Below, piece by piece: positions 44,941 through 55,057 of a stretch of DNA of 64,000 nt. How positions within the stretch are numbered: position 1 is the stretch's first letter; every line of letters starts with the position of its first letter. The notes beneath the pieces were generated by a model that made no database searches, had not been told where the DNA came from, and saw nothing but the letters and a program-made list of their open reading frames with translations. Made by a program: the position numbers and the translations under genes. The DNA is from CAZODA01 sp964578485 (lineage in GTDB: Bacteria > Bacteroidota > Bacteroidia > Bacteroidales > Marinilabiliaceae), in NCBI GenBank assembly GCA_964578485.1, contig CAZODA010000001.1:62001-126000 (forward strand). Direction: 5' to 3'.

Positions 44941-47900
44941 TTATTGCATTTCTAATCTCATTTTTTCTTTTCTACTTTTTTCTCTAAGCATTCTTCTGGA
45001 ACCAAATAGGGTGTAAACCACAGGTATCAACACCATAGTAACAATGGTAGAAAACACCAAACCTCCAATTATGCTCACTCCCATTGGTCGCCACAATTCA
45101 GATCCCTCTCCAATACCTATAGCCATTGGTATCATTGCCAAGGCAGTAGTAAAAGTAGTCATCAACACAGGTCTGAGCCTTGATTTTCCGGCTGTTATAA
45201 CAGCATCATTTAGTGATAATCCTCTATCACGCATCAGATTAGTATAGTCAACCAAGACAATACCATTTTTCACTACTATCCCCACTAACATAATTGAACC
45301 AATAAGGGCAATTAAACTTAGTGGCATGCCTACAATAAACAAGGCAAGGAAAACACCTGTAAGAGCAAATGGCAATGTCAGCATAATAATAAATGAAGAT
45401 CTTAAAGATTCAAATTGAGATGCCATTACTATATAAACCAGTATAATTATCAGGACAAGGAACAACATCAGATCTCCAAAAGCTTCCTGTTGATCTTCTA
45501 CGGTTCCACCAATATCCATTGTAATACCGGGTGGTATATCTATTTTAGCATAAGCATCATTAATATCTTTAACTACATCAGTAAAAGACACATCATAAAG
45601 GGAAGCTGTAACTTTTACAATTCTTTGTCTGTTTTCACGCTCAATTGAAGGAGGCGAATAAAACTCTTCAAGGTATCCAAGTTCACTTAGTCTGATGAAT
45701 ACTCCATAGTTATTAGGAATAAGAATATTTTCTACATCGCTTAATGACTCCCTAAAAGGTTCATCATAGCGAACAACTATATCATACTCTTCACCATCCT
45801 CTCTGAACAATGATGCGGTAAGCCCATGTATTCGGTTTCTCAAAGCATTAGCAACAGAGCCTGTGCTTAAACCATGCATAGCAAGCTTTTCACGATCAAG
45901 TATCAATTGATATTCGGTATTTGGATCTTCACGGCTTATTTCAATATCTCTAAAGCCTTCCATATCCCTCATATAATCAGCCATTTCATTGGCAATACTT
46001 CCGGTTTCATCAAAATCAAATCCTGATATAATAACATCCACAGTACTTGCTCCACTTCCCATGCCACCACCTCCTCCTCCCGGCTCTACCTTATATTTTT
46101 GTATTTCCGGAATGGTTTCAAAATCTTCACGCATCAAATCACTTATTTCATATATATCACGTTTTCTTTCACTTCTATTCGAGAGTCCCATAGTGAAACT
46201 TATAATATGAGATCCTCCTCCTGAAAAAGCAGCGAAAACATTATCATCAGCTGATCCTGTACTAGTTGAAATTATATTAATTTCAGGATAATTTTCATTA
46301 AATATTGATTCTATTAATCGCGCTGTTTCTTTTGTTTTTTCAAGGCCTACACCCATTGGCAGCTCAACTGTTGCTTCGATACGAGCATTATCGGATGGAG
46401 GGAAAAATTCTACACCAACTATGGGTATTAAAAACAAGCTGGCTCCAAATATCACTACTGAAACCAATACAATAAGCAATCTACTTCTTAATGCAAATTT
46501 TAGGGCTGATTCATAGAAAGAGTCAAGTCCGTTTAATAACTTTTCAATTCTATCAAATATAATTTTCATCAGCCCTTTTCTTTCCGGCATATCAGCACGC
46601 ATCATTTGTGATGCAAGCATAGGAGTCAGAGTAAGTGCTGCAATAATAGAAACTATCATTACAATGGTTACTATCATTCCAAGTTGTCTAAAAATAATTC
46701 CACTCATTCCCGACAAGAGCGTCAATGGGAAAAACACAGCGATAACAGTTAAAGTAGAAGCAACAACAGCAAGTCCAACCTCATTAGTTCCATAAATAGC
46801 CGCTTCACGCGGTGAGGCTCCTCTTTCAAGGTGGGTAGTAATATTTTCCAGAACAACAATAGCATCATCCACCACCATTCCTATGGCAATTGACAAGGAG
46901 GATAATGATATAATATTTAAGGTATTACCGGTAGCATACAAATAAATAAATGAAACAATTAAAGAAACAGGAATTGTAAGTATAATAATAAAGGTAGCCC
47001 TCCATCTTCCAAGGAAGAAAAGCACTACCAGCACTACGAAGATACCTCCATATACCACAGTCATCGACAAGCCGCTTATCGATTGCTGAATAAAATCGGC
47101 CGAGTCATAAACGAATTCAATTTCAATATCTGCCGGTAGAGTTTTCATCAGATCCGGAAGCACCTCATTTATTTCTTTTGATATTTGAACGGTATTTCCT
47201 CCGGTCTGCTTTTGAACAATTATAGTACTTCCTATTCTTCCATTGCTTCGTTCATCCATATTCATTTTTGCGATAGTATCCTTTACAACCGCAACATCCT
47301 GAAGCTTAATAATTCTTCCTGCATAATTTCCAACTACCAGGTTTTTCAGATCATCACTATTTTTATATTCTCCTTCAACCCTAATAGGGAACCTGAAATT
47401 TCCAACATCAAGAGCTCCTCCGGGCATATTTAAGTTTTCCTGCCTTATAATATTTCCTATTTGTTCAACGGACAAATTAAATGCTTCAAGCTTATTGGGA
47501 TCAACATTAACTTGAATTTCACGCTTAGGGCCTCCGCCGAGTGACACAGCACCAACTCCTTCAATACGGTTCAAAGGATTAACGATAGCATCATCCAAGA
47601 GCTTGGTCAATGCCGGATAGCTTTCATCAGCTGTTGCCGCCATAACCAATACAGGCATCATATTGGTACTAAATTTAAACAAGATGGGCTTATCAACCTC
47701 ATCAGGCAATATCGCCTCTACCATACTCAGCACATCCCTAACATCATTTGTCGCTTCATCGAGATTAATTCCCCATTCAAACTCCATTAATATTATAGAA
47801 ACATTGTCCCTTGAATATGATGTTATCTTTTTAAGATTATTAACCGTATTCAATCGATCTTCCTTAGGGCGCGTAACATTAGTTTCAATATCAATAGCAC

Positions 47901-48063
47901 TTGCCCCTTGATAGAAAGTAATAACGGAAATATATGGCGGTTCAATTTCAGGGAACAGATCAATAGGAAGGAACCTTAATGAAAACAGCCCGAAAATTAT
48001 TACTCCGGCGAATATTAGTATTGTTGTAATTGGCTTTCTAATAGCCACTTCATATATTCTCAT
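44941..48063 (-). CDS. Efflux RND transporter permease (HAE-1/AcrB family)
   Basis: At 1040 residues it has the normal RND length, with 12 membrane spans and two large periplasmic loops. The N-terminus RKPITTILIFAGVIIFGLFSLRFLPIDLFPEIEPP is typical, TM4 carries the proton-relay pair in IGMVVDDAIVVLENI, and GGTVEDQQEAFGDLMLFLVLIIILVYIVMASQFESL and VGIVVKNGIVLVDYTNLMR are family landmarks. A glycine tract (GGGGGGMGSGAS) lies in the second porter domain. It pumps hydrophobic compounds or lipids out through the adaptor and TolC proteins encoded upstream on the same strand. Substrates are unknown. Confidence 0.96.
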   Translation of the reverse strand: MRIYEVAIRKPITTILIFAGVIIFGLFSLRFLPIDLFPEIEPPYISVITFYQGASAIDIETNVTRPKEDRLNTVNNLKKITSYSRDNVSIILMEFEWGINLDEATNDVRDVLSMVEAILPDEVDKPILFKFSTNMMPVLVMAATADESYPALTKLLDDAIVNPLNRIEGVGAVSLGGGPKREIQVNVDPNKLEAFNLSVEQIGNIIRQENLNMPGGALDVGNFRFPIRVEGEYKNSDDLKNLVVGNYAGRIIKLQDVAVVKDTIAKMNMDERSNGRIGSTIIVQKQTGGNTVQISKEINEVLPDLMKTLPADIEIEFVYDSADFIQQSISGLSMTVVYGGIFVVLVVLFFLGRWRATFIIILTIPVSLIVSFIYLYATGNTLNIISLSSLSIAIGMVVDDAIVVLENITTHLERGASPREAAIYGTNEVGLAVVASTLTVIAVFFPLTLLSGMSGIIFRQLGMIVTIVMIVSIIAALTLTPMLASQMMRADMPERKGLMKIIFDRIEKLLNGLDSFYESALKFALRSRLLIVLVSVVIFGASLFLIPIVGVEFFPPSDNARIEATVELPMGVGLEKTKETARLIESIFNENYPEINIISTSTGSADDNVFAAFSGGGSHIISFTMGLSNRSERKRDIYEISDLMREDFETIPEIQKYKVEPGGGGGGMGSGASTVDVIISGFDFDETGSIANEMADYMRDMEGFRDIEISREDPNTEYQLILDREKLAMHGLSTGSVANALRNRIHGLTASLFREDGEEYDIVVRYDEPFRESLSDVENILIPNNYGVFIRLSELGYLEEFYSPPSIERENRQRIVKVTASLYDVSFTDVVKDINDAYAKIDIPPGITMDIGGTVEDQQEAFGDLMLFLVLIIILVYIVMASQFESLRSSFIIMLTLPFALTGVFLALFIVGMPLSLIALIGSIMLVGIVVKNGIVLVDYTNLMRDRGLSLNDAVITAGKSRLRPVLMTTFTTALAMIPMAIGIGEGSELWRPMGVSIIGGLVFSTIVTMVLIPVVYTLFGSRRMLREKSRKEKMRLEMQ

Positions 48064-48118
48064 ATTAAATAAAATTTATAATAACAAAATCAGAAAAAGA
48101 GTATTAAAATTTCAGGAT

Positions 48119-49159
48119 TTATTCATATCGGACTTCAATTCCATCCAACAATCTGGCATGTCCGGCCACTACAACCTCTTCACCAACTGAAAGTCCGTTA
48201 ATAATTTCAAAACAATCACCTATTCTACGTCCTATTTCAACAGTTTTTCTGACTGCTATATTATTTTCTATAACAAAAACATATCTTTCATTGGTACCCT
48301 GTTGACGTAAAACTGCAAGGTCAGAAATAATAGCGCGTTCAATTTCACCAAATCCAATATTTACTCTACCAAACATTCCGGGGCGAATAAATTGTTCCTT
48401 GTTGGGAAATTTTAATTCAAGCATAAAAGTCCTTGTTAAGGGATCAATAGTAGGATATTTCAAATGAACGGAACCATCAAATAATTTGTCAGGATATACA
48501 TCCAAGGTCATAGAAATATTAAGCTTTGCTCCTACATGCGGAAAATATTGCTCTGCCACACTCACAGTTACTTTTGCAGGATCAATCTGTTCAACAGTTA
48601 ATATAGCTGCTCTGTTATCAACAACAGGTGCACCACTATACATTTCTCCATTTTCAAAAAATCTTCCTGTCACAATACCTGAAACAGGCGACCTAAGCTC
48701 TGTATTTTCCTGTAAATTTTCAAAAGTAACCTTTGCTACTTCAAGTTCAGTTGAAATCCTGTCCATTTGTTGTTGAGAAACACTTCCAACTTTAAATAAA
48801 GTATCTAAGCGCTCATATTCACGTTCCAGAATTTCAAGTTGTGCTTTAGCTTGACGATAATTTGAAAGATCCATTTGAGCCAAGAGTTCGTCTTTTCGAA
48901 CTACATCACCTACCTCCTTATAAATTTTGGTTATTCTGGCAGGAATAGCAGGACTTATATATGCTTTTTCAAATGGTTCAACATTGCCTGTAAACTGTTC
49001 GCGTTGCTCAATAAGCTCAAATTTTACTTTTTCGGTTTTCACCAAAACCCTGTCATCAGCTTTTTTATCAGAATCTGCTGATGTTCCACAAGCTACAAGA
49101 TAAAACATCAGACTTAAAACTGGTGCTCCAATAAGAACACGTTTAAAATTTTGCTTCAT
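48119..49159 (-). CDS. RND efflux periplasmic adaptor subunit (membrane fusion protein)
   Basis: The 346-residue lipoprotein has lipobox LVAC (Cys24). The lipoyl-like and barrel domains are visible: FTGNVEPFEKAYISPAIPARITKIYKEVGDVVRKDELLAQMD, a short helical hairpin (LEILEREYERLDTLFKVGSVSQQQMDRI), ELRSPVSGIVTGRFFENGEM, and the C-terminal VGEEVVVAGHARLLDGIEVRYE. It bridges the RND pump and the TolC channel. It lies 55 bp upstream of the pump gene. Confidence 0.95.
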   Translation of the reverse strand: MKQNFKRVLIGAPVLSLMFYLVACGTSADSDKKADDRVLVKTEKVKFELIEQREQFTGNVEPFEKAYISPAIPARITKIYKEVGDVVRKDELLAQMDLSNYRQAKAQLEILEREYERLDTLFKVGSVSQQQMDRISTELEVAKVTFENLQENTELRSPVSGIVTGRFFENGEMYSGAPVVDNRAAILTVEQIDPAKVTVSVAEQYFPHVGAKLNISMTLDVYPDKLFDGSVHLKYPTIDPLTRTFMLELKFPNKEQFIRPGMFGRVNIGFGEIERAIISDLAVLRQQGTNERYVFVIENNIAVRKTVEIGRRIGDCFEIINGLSVGEEVVVAGHARLLDGIEVRYE

Positions 49160-49288
49160 ACTCTTATCTGTTTAATATAAGTTTTTCAATATTTTATTTT
49201 TAAAACACACTTAATAAAAGAATTCAAAACGATAAAACATTCTTATCTAATATATTAGTTCCTCTATAAAGATTTTTACCATTTTAAA

Positions 49289-50617
49289 TTATAAGTTATC
49301 ATCTCCAATTATTTGATAATATTCTGCTTCTGCTGCCAAATACTCGAATAAAGCATTATTAAAATTCAATTTTGCCTGTGTCAAAGCTATTTCAGCATCA
49401 TTTAATTCAAGATATGTTGCGGAGCCTGTTTGATAACGTGTTTGTGCTATACTATATCCTCTTTCTGCTTGACTCACTCCTTGTTTATTTGATTCAATTT
49501 GCTCATAAGCAGCATCCATCTTATTAAAGGCATTTTGTAATTGCATATTCACATTTAGATCAAGATACTCTAATTGCATTTTCATCTGTTCAATTCCTAG
49601 AGAGATTTGCCTTTCCTGATTTCGAATATTAAAGCCGCTAAAAATCGGGATTTGAAGTTGAAAACCAGCCATAATTGGATTTGCCCATGGATAATTTTTA
49701 AATTTAAAATCATTAGCCTGAGTCATATATTGGAAGCTACCAAATGCAGCAAGCATAGGATAACGCTGGGATCTGACAACCTTATACTGGGTTTGCAAAC
49801 GTTCAATTTCCAGTCCAAGGCGACGAAGATCAAAGTTTCCTTCTATATCTGTATTTCTATCTTCATTTAACAAAATATGCTTATCGCTATATGTCTCAAG
49901 TTCATCTTCTACCTCTATCATAATATCCTGATTAAGGCCCAACAAAACTCTCACCATCAATTCTGCCATTCGAACTCCATTTTCTGCCTGTACAACAGCA
50001 GGTTTTATGTTACGAACCTGAACCTCACTCCTTATCAAGTCATATTCGGCAACCATGCCCTGATCAAACATTCTCCTTACATCAGTAAGGTTATCTTCAG
50101 CATTCTGCATACTACGCTTCATAACATCATAGGAATCATTTGCCAGCAAGAGCCCGTAATAGGCTTTCCGAACTTCGGCAACCATATTAATCCTTGATGC
50201 TTTTGCCGATTCAAGGGCTATTTCAACATCATGCTTACTTAATTTTATATTCTGAAAAATTGTATATGAAAATATAGGAAGAGAAGCATTAAGCCCTGCA
50301 GTATAGCTATTGTCAAAGCCTATTTCAACACCACCTGACATTCCAAATTCAGGAGGAAAATATATTACAGGCTTTTTGAAATTACGGGTGTAGTTACCAT
50401 CAATATCTATAGATGGCAACAAATGGTTTAATGCCATACGATGAGAATAATCAACACGCTCTATCTCCTTGTCGGCAATCCTTATCAAAGGATTATCCGA
50501 TAAGGCAATTTCAATGGCACGCTCAAGATTGAGCGATAAAACTTCAGCACTGACATTTATAGCTGATGATCCCAAAAACAGCGCAAGTAAAAGCCCTGCA
50601 ATAAAGCTCTGTTTCAT
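49289..50617 (-). CDS. TolC-family outer membrane efflux protein
   Basis: The product is 442 residues from the ATG at 50617 (MKQSFIAGLLLALFLGSSAINVSA, a good signal peptide); a further ATG at 50665 would put 16 polar residues before it. LERAIEIALSDNPLIRIADKEIERVDY and the internal repeat (LDLNVNMQLQNAFNKMDAAYEQI, GYSIAQTRYQTGSATYLELNDAEIALTQAKLNFNNALFEYLAAEAEY) are diagnostic of the helical alpha-barrel. It forms the outer membrane duct of the RND system. It lies directly after tetR and 129 bp before the adaptor gene. Confidence 0.94.
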   Translation of the reverse strand: MKQSFIAGLLLALFLGSSAINVSAEVLSLNLERAIEIALSDNPLIRIADKEIERVDYSHRMALNHLLPSIDIDGNYTRNFKKPVIYFPPEFGMSGGVEIGFDNSYTAGLNASLPIFSYTIFQNIKLSKHDVEIALESAKASRINMVAEVRKAYYGLLLANDSYDVMKRSMQNAEDNLTDVRRMFDQGMVAEYDLIRSEVQVRNIKPAVVQAENGVRMAELMVRVLLGLNQDIMIEVEDELETYSDKHILLNEDRNTDIEGNFDLRRLGLEIERLQTQYKVVRSQRYPMLAAFGSFQYMTQANDFKFKNYPWANPIMAGFQLQIPIFSGFNIRNQERQISLGIEQMKMQLEYLDLNVNMQLQNAFNKMDAAYEQIESNKQGVSQAERGYSIAQTRYQTGSATYLELNDAEIALTQAKLNFNNALFEYLAAEAEYYQIIGDDNL

Positions 50618-50669
50618 CGGGAAAAGCCTCAACAAATTACGAAATAACAATTGCTCTTTTTTCATATAC

Positions 50670-51284
50670 TTAATTGTTTTGTTTTATTTTAGACAATTCT
50701 TCAAGTTTTTTAATTCCTGCAGAAGTCGAAATACCTCTTATAAAATTTAAGAAAAGCATTTCAAAAATTTCATCTGCTGCAAACTCTCCGGATGGAAATA
50801 TATTTTTACGATGCATTACATTCATCTGCTCCATGAAAATTCGTGCAACCAAAGGTACATGCAAATCCTTCCTGAAATATCCTTCTTCTATTCCCTTACT
50901 CAAAAAATCTTGGAAATCTGTTAAAACACGCTCTCGCTTGCGCATCAAAGTATCATTCCATAATTTAGGATAACGCGTTTCAACATCTTCAAAATAAACA
51001 GGATTAATTTCACGTATTGCATTAATTCCATATTCAATTACCAACATAATGAGTTCCATACTGTCGGAAGCTTGTTTTTTCATATTTTCTGAATCTTCTT
51101 CAATTTGAGCAATAACTGTATCTACAACAGCTTTCAACAATTCGGTTTTATCTTTAAAAACTTCATAAATTGTTCGTTTCGAAATACCAAGCCTCCGCGC
51201 AATAGCATCCATAGTTATTCTACGGGTACCTTCACGAAAAAACATTTTTCCGGCTACTTCAATTATTCGCTCTCTTACTTCCAT
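50670..51284 (-). CDS. TetR/AcrR-family transcriptional regulator of the RND operon
   Basis: The 204-residue product has the N-terminal helix-turn-helix ERIIEVAGKMFFREGTRRITMDAIARRLGISKRTIYEVFKDKTELLKAVV, standard for TetR regulators, followed by a helical ligand-binding domain. It is the first gene of the same-strand unit tetR-tolC-adaptor-pump and probably autoregulates it through the inverted repeat at 51323-51347. The inducer is unknown. Confidence 0.92.
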   Translation of the reverse strand: MEVRERIIEVAGKMFFREGTRRITMDAIARRLGISKRTIYEVFKDKTELLKAVVDTVIAQIEEDSENMKKQASDSMELIMLVIEYGINAIREINPVYFEDVETRYPKLWNDTLMRKRERVLTDFQDFLSKGIEEGYFRKDLHVPLVARIFMEQMNVMHRKNIFPSGEFAADEIFEMLFLNFIRGISTSAGIKKLEELSKIKQNN

Positions 51285-51322
51285 ATTTCATCTTCTTAGG
51301 ATGCAAAACTAAAACTGAAAAC

Positions 51323-51347
51323 TTTAAAAACCAAATTAGTTTTTAAA
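51323..51347. promoter_or_regulatory. Candidate TetR operator: perfect 9-7-9 inverted repeat
   Basis: TTTAAAAAC (51323-51331) and GTTTTTAAA (51339-51347) are exact reverse complements around CAAATTA, centred about 51 bp upstream of the tetR start. Size and position suit a TetR-family dimer site. AT-richness means some such repeats arise by chance. Confidence 0.5.
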
Positions 51348-51627
51348 TTTTAATGATCTTTAACTATTTACGTTTTAAATTAAAGTTAGGCAGAAGTAGA
51401 AGGAAAAATTTAAATATCAATAATCCAATTTCAAAAAAGTTGCATTATGTTATACAATATGAATGCCATAATACAATAGACTGTTAAACTGTCAGCAGTC
51501 AATATTTTTTATATTAGCAATTAAATACGCTATATTTATATTTATAAGCTTTATACTTCTTAAACATAATTTATAGATGCAGCATTCATAGTATGTTTAA
51601 GTTTTTTATGACTAGCTTAATTTTATG

Positions 51628-51635
51628 TATCTTTG
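51628..51635 (+). promoter_or_regulatory. -7 promoter box (TATCTTTG) of the diacylglycerol kinase-like gene
   Basis: TATCTTTG followed by CA is the classic Bacteroidota -7 element. It gives a leader of about 15-20 nt to the ATG at 51658 and excludes the in-frame ATG at 51625, which lies upstream of the box. Confidence 0.65.
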
Positions 51636-51657
51636 CACTAATTTGATTCCATTATTT

Positions 51658-52602
51658 ATGAGGAAAAAGATACTTTTCATCATTAATCCGGTTTCAGGTA
51701 TTGGCCGTTATAAATCCATCCGAGAAGTTATCCATAAGGAGATGGATACTAAAAAATGGTCTATAGAAATAGTCAATACTACCAGTCGTAATCATGCTTT
51801 CAAGCTAAGCAAGCAGGGTGCAGGGCACTACGATATTATTGTTGCTGTTGGTGGCGACGGTACTGTTAATGAAGTCGGCCGTGGGTTAATGCATTCATCC
51901 TCAATAATGGGAATTTTGCCCACTGGTTCGGGTAACGGTCTTGCCAGATTTCTTCAAATTCCTTTTAAAATAAACAAAGCTATTCAGGTATTAAATGAAA
52001 GTATTATCAAACCAATTGATGTGATTAAGCTAAATGAACATTTTTCTTTAAATGTTGCCGGTATTGGTTTCGATGCTTTTATAAGTCATAAATTTGCTTC
52101 ACGCAAAAAACGCGGTCCTTTGGCTTATATGCATTTAATAACCAAGGAATTTGCTCGATACAAAGCCTTAAGTTACAAAGTTAGTATAGATAATAAGACT
52201 CAGGACTGGGATGCTTTTTTAATTAGTTTTGCCAATTCAAACCAATATGGCAACAATTTTTATATAGCGCCAAAAGCAAGAATAGATGATGGTTTGATAG
52301 ATGTTTGTTTAATCAGGGATTTTCCCAAAGTAGAGGCTCCTGCTTTATTAATAAGTTTATTGGATCAAAGTATCGATCGTAATAAATATGACGTAATTGT
52401 CAAGGCTTCAACTATTACGGTAGAGCATACTTCCAATATGTTAGGTCATGTAGATGGGGAACCGGTAATGTTGGGTAAGAAAGCAGAGATTTCGATACTT
52501 CCTTTAGCTTTAAAAATAGCTGCCCCTCCTTCTCACCTTAAACAAAGCCAAAATTTACTTTCTCCTTTAATTGAAATGCTTCCTTCTATAACACGCAATT
52601 AG
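51658..52602 (+). CDS. Diacylglycerol/lipid kinase family protein
   Basis: The product is 314 residues from the ATG at 51658 (MRKKILFIINPVSGIGRYKSI). The catalytic-domain motifs are FIINPVSG, VAVGGDGTVNEVGRGL and GILPTGSGNGLARFL (nucleotide binding), then IDVIKLNEHFSLNVAGIGFDAFI and the C-terminal HVDGEP. It belongs to the YegS/DgkB/LCB5 lipid kinases, which phosphorylate diacylglycerol, undecaprenol-like or sphingoid lipids with ATP. Bacteroidota make sphingolipids, so a long-chain base is also a possible substrate. Monocistronic, convergent with cysN. Confidence 0.92.
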   Translation: MRKKILFIINPVSGIGRYKSIREVIHKEMDTKKWSIEIVNTTSRNHAFKLSKQGAGHYDIIVAVGGDGTVNEVGRGLMHSSSIMGILPTGSGNGLARFLQIPFKINKAIQVLNESIIKPIDVIKLNEHFSLNVAGIGFDAFISHKFASRKKRGPLAYMHLITKEFARYKALSYKVSIDNKTQDWDAFLISFANSNQYGNNFYIAPKARIDDGLIDVCLIRDFPKVEAPALLISLLDQSIDRNKYDVIVKASTITVEHTSNMLGHVDGEPVMLGKKAEISILPLALKIAAPPSHLKQSQNLLSPLIEMLPSITRN

Positions 52603-52605
52603 GTT

Positions 52606-53883
52606 TTATATTATCATACCTGCTGCAACTGTTTCATTTGATGCTTCATCTATCAGGATTAAGCTACCTGTAATTCTATTAACATTGTAGGCATCGAAAT
52701 ATAATGGTCTTGTTGTTTTAATATTAATTCTGGCTATATCATTCATAGAAATTTCATCATCTCCATATATTTTTTCCAGATCATTAATATTCATTTTATA
52801 CTCTACAGACTTTATGATACATCTAACTTCGGAAGTAGTATGTTTTAAGGCATATTTGCCTCCTACAATCATTTTCTTTTCATTGAACCAGCATAACATC
52901 AATGAAAGTTCCTGTTCAACCCGTGGCATAAGTCCGTTTCCTTCTTTAATGAGCATATCTCCCCTGCTAATGTCAATATCATCTTCAAGAGTGACACAAA
53001 CTGATTGAGGTGCAAATGCTTTTTCTTGTGTAGCAGAAAAATGATCTATAGATTTCACTTTAGAACTTAAGCCGGAAGGCAAAATACTAACTTTATCGCC
53101 AACATTTAAAACTCCGCTGGCAACTCTACCTGCATAGCCACGATAATCAGGCCAATCCTTTGATTGAGGACGTACGACATACTGAACAGGGAACCTAAAA
53201 TCATCTCTGTTAACATCACTTGCTATATGAATATTTTCGAGCAGATACAACAAAGTTGGGCCGTGGTACCAATTCATATTATGGCTTCTTTCTACCACAT
53301 TATCACCTTCAAGTGCACTAAGAGGAACAAAACGTACATCTTTTACCGACAGTTTTGAAGCAGTAGATTCGAAATCCTTAACGATATTATCAAACACTTC
53401 TTCGTCGTACTCAACGAGATCCATTTTATTTACGCATACAATAATATGAGGAATTTGAAGTAAGGAGGCTATAAAAGCATGTCTTCTGGTTTGTTCCAAC
53501 ACACCATTTCGGGCATCAACAAGTATAAGGGCAACATTAGCTGTACTTGCTCCTGTAACCATATTACGTGTATATTGGATATGTCCGGGAGTATCGGCTA
53601 TAATAAACTTTCGTTTTGGCGTGGCAAAGTATCGATAAGCTACATCTATGGTAATTCCTTGTTCCCTTTCAGCTCTAAGTCCGTCAGTAAGCAAAGCTAA
53701 GTTTACATGCTCACCTCCGGCTCTGAGGCTTGCCCTTTCGATTGCTTCCATTTGGTCTTCAAAAATTGCTTTAGAATCATATAGCAAGCGACCTATAAGG
53801 GTACTTTTACCATCATCGACATTTCCTGCAGTTGTAAACCGCAGTAATTCCATATTTAAATATCCTGATTTTTTTTCGCTCAT
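52606..53883 (-). CDS. cysN: Sulfate adenylyltransferase, GTPase subunit
   Basis: This is a 425-residue translation-factor-like GTPase: G1 GNVDDGKSTLIGRLLYDSK, switch I with GITIDVAYRYF, G3 DTPGHIQYTRNM, G4 NKMDL, and the beta-barrel domains (VQYVVRPQSKDWPDYRGYAGRVASG). It couples GTP hydrolysis to ATP sulfurylase activity of CysD, making APS from sulfate. It is shorter than the E. coli protein (about 475) and has no CysC kinase fused. Encoded 48 bp downstream of cysD in the same operon. Confidence 0.95.
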   Translation of the reverse strand: MSEKKSGYLNMELLRFTTAGNVDDGKSTLIGRLLYDSKAIFEDQMEAIERASLRAGGEHVNLALLTDGLRAEREQGITIDVAYRYFATPKRKFIIADTPGHIQYTRNMVTGASTANVALILVDARNGVLEQTRRHAFIASLLQIPHIIVCVNKMDLVEYDEEVFDNIVKDFESTASKLSVKDVRFVPLSALEGDNVVERSHNMNWYHGPTLLYLLENIHIASDVNRDDFRFPVQYVVRPQSKDWPDYRGYAGRVASGVLNVGDKVSILPSGLSSKVKSIDHFSATQEKAFAPQSVCVTLEDDIDISRGDMLIKEGNGLMPRVEQELSLMLCWFNEKKMIVGGKYALKHTTSEVRCIIKSVEYKMNINDLEKIYGDDEISMNDIARINIKTTRPLYFDAYNVNRITGSLILIDEASNETVAAGMII

Positions 53884-53931
53884 GACATACTATAAATAAC
53901 AGGAAGATCCTGTTTGAAAATTAATTTTATA

Positions 53932-54843
53932 TTAAAAATATCCTTCTTTTTTTCTGTCTTCCATGGCAGCTTCTGAGCGCTTGTCATCGGCTCTTCCTCC
54001 TCTTTCTGTAATACGTGATGCTGCAACCTCCCGGATAATATCTTCAATTTTATTAGCTGTGGAAAGTGTTAGGCCTGTGCATGTAATATCACCAATAGTT
54101 CTGCATCTGACCATTAGCTTTTTGGGGATTTCTGTATCTCGGAGTTTCATAAATGGAGCTGTTGCAAGAATCACTCCATCTCTTTCAAAAACTTCACGTT
54201 CATGCGTATAATATAAAGATGGCAATTCAATTCCTTCCATATAAATATACTGCCACACATCCATTTCTGTCCAGTTGCTTATTGGGAAAACCCTGAAATG
54301 TTCTCCCATATTTTTTCTCCCGTTAAATAAATTCCAAAGTTCAGGCCTCTGATTCTTAGGATCCCATTGTCCAAATTCATCTCTGTGGCTAAAAAATCTT
54401 TCTTTAGCCCTTGCCTTTTCTTCATCGCGACGGGCACCCCCCATTGCAGCATCAAACTTTAATTCTTCAATAGCATCTAAAAGCGTAACAGTTTGCAAAA
54501 TATTTCTACTGGCATTATAGCCGGTTTCTTCTTGTACACGCCCTTTATCGATAGACTCTTGTACCGTCTTAACAATACAAGTCGCTCCGGTTTTCTTCAT
54601 TAATGCATCCCTATACACAATGGTTTCTTCAAAATTATGTCCTGTATCAATATGCATTAAAGGAAAGGGTAAGCGTGCAGGCCAAAAAGCTTTTCTCGCT
54701 AAATGAAACATAACGATTGAATCCTTGCCTCCTGAAAAAAGCATGACAGGGTTTTCAAACTGTGCGGCAACTTCACGAATAACATATATTGATTCAGCTT
54801 CTAATTCCTTTAGATGATTTATTTTGTAATTATTCATAGTCAA
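53932..54843 (-). CDS. cysD: Sulfate adenylyltransferase, subunit 2
   Basis: The 303-residue PP-loop ATP pyrophosphatase has MLFSGGKDSIVMFHLARKAF, then HIDTGHNFEETIVYRD, AAMGGARRDEEKARAKERFFSHRDEFGQWDPKNQRPELWNLF and FPISNWTEMDVWQYI. These are diagnostic of CysD, the catalytic subunit that adenylates sulfate. It is the first gene of cysDN. APS kinase or reductase genes are not in the window. A small GCAGGT/ACCTGC stem-loop lies about 22 bp upstream of the start. Confidence 0.96.
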   Translation of the reverse strand: MTMNNYKINHLKELEAESIYVIREVAAQFENPVMLFSGGKDSIVMFHLARKAFWPARLPFPLMHIDTGHNFEETIVYRDALMKKTGATCIVKTVQESIDKGRVQEETGYNASRNILQTVTLLDAIEELKFDAAMGGARRDEEKARAKERFFSHRDEFGQWDPKNQRPELWNLFNGRKNMGEHFRVFPISNWTEMDVWQYIYMEGIELPSLYYTHEREVFERDGVILATAPFMKLRDTEIPKKLMVRCRTIGDITCTGLTLSTANKIEDIIREVAASRITERGGRADDKRSEAAMEDRKKEGYF

Positions 54844-55057
54844 TAAGATTCAATAAAATTAAAAGCAGGTTTGACTACCTGCAAGCAATTTTATACAAAT
54901 TTAGTGTATAAAAAGGAGATTCAGAAATAAAACCATTAAAGCCCTCAACTAAGGAAATTTATAATAAAATTTAATTGAGCCTTTTAACTTCAAAGAAAAG
55001 TCTCATTTTATTTATATCTCTATCTACTAAAATTACAGATAAAAACACAAAGATAAA

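Larger units (their letters stand above)
51285..51657. other. Divergent control region between tetR and the diacylglycerol kinase-like gene
   Basis: 373 bp, AT-rich. It holds the candidate TetR operator near tetR and a good promoter box for the plus-strand gene, both listed separately. No gene or repeat otherwise. Confidence 0.55.

Noticed and set aside
54865..54882. Stem-loop in the cysD leader as a riboswitch
   Set aside because: Only a 6-bp stem; too small to claim regulation.
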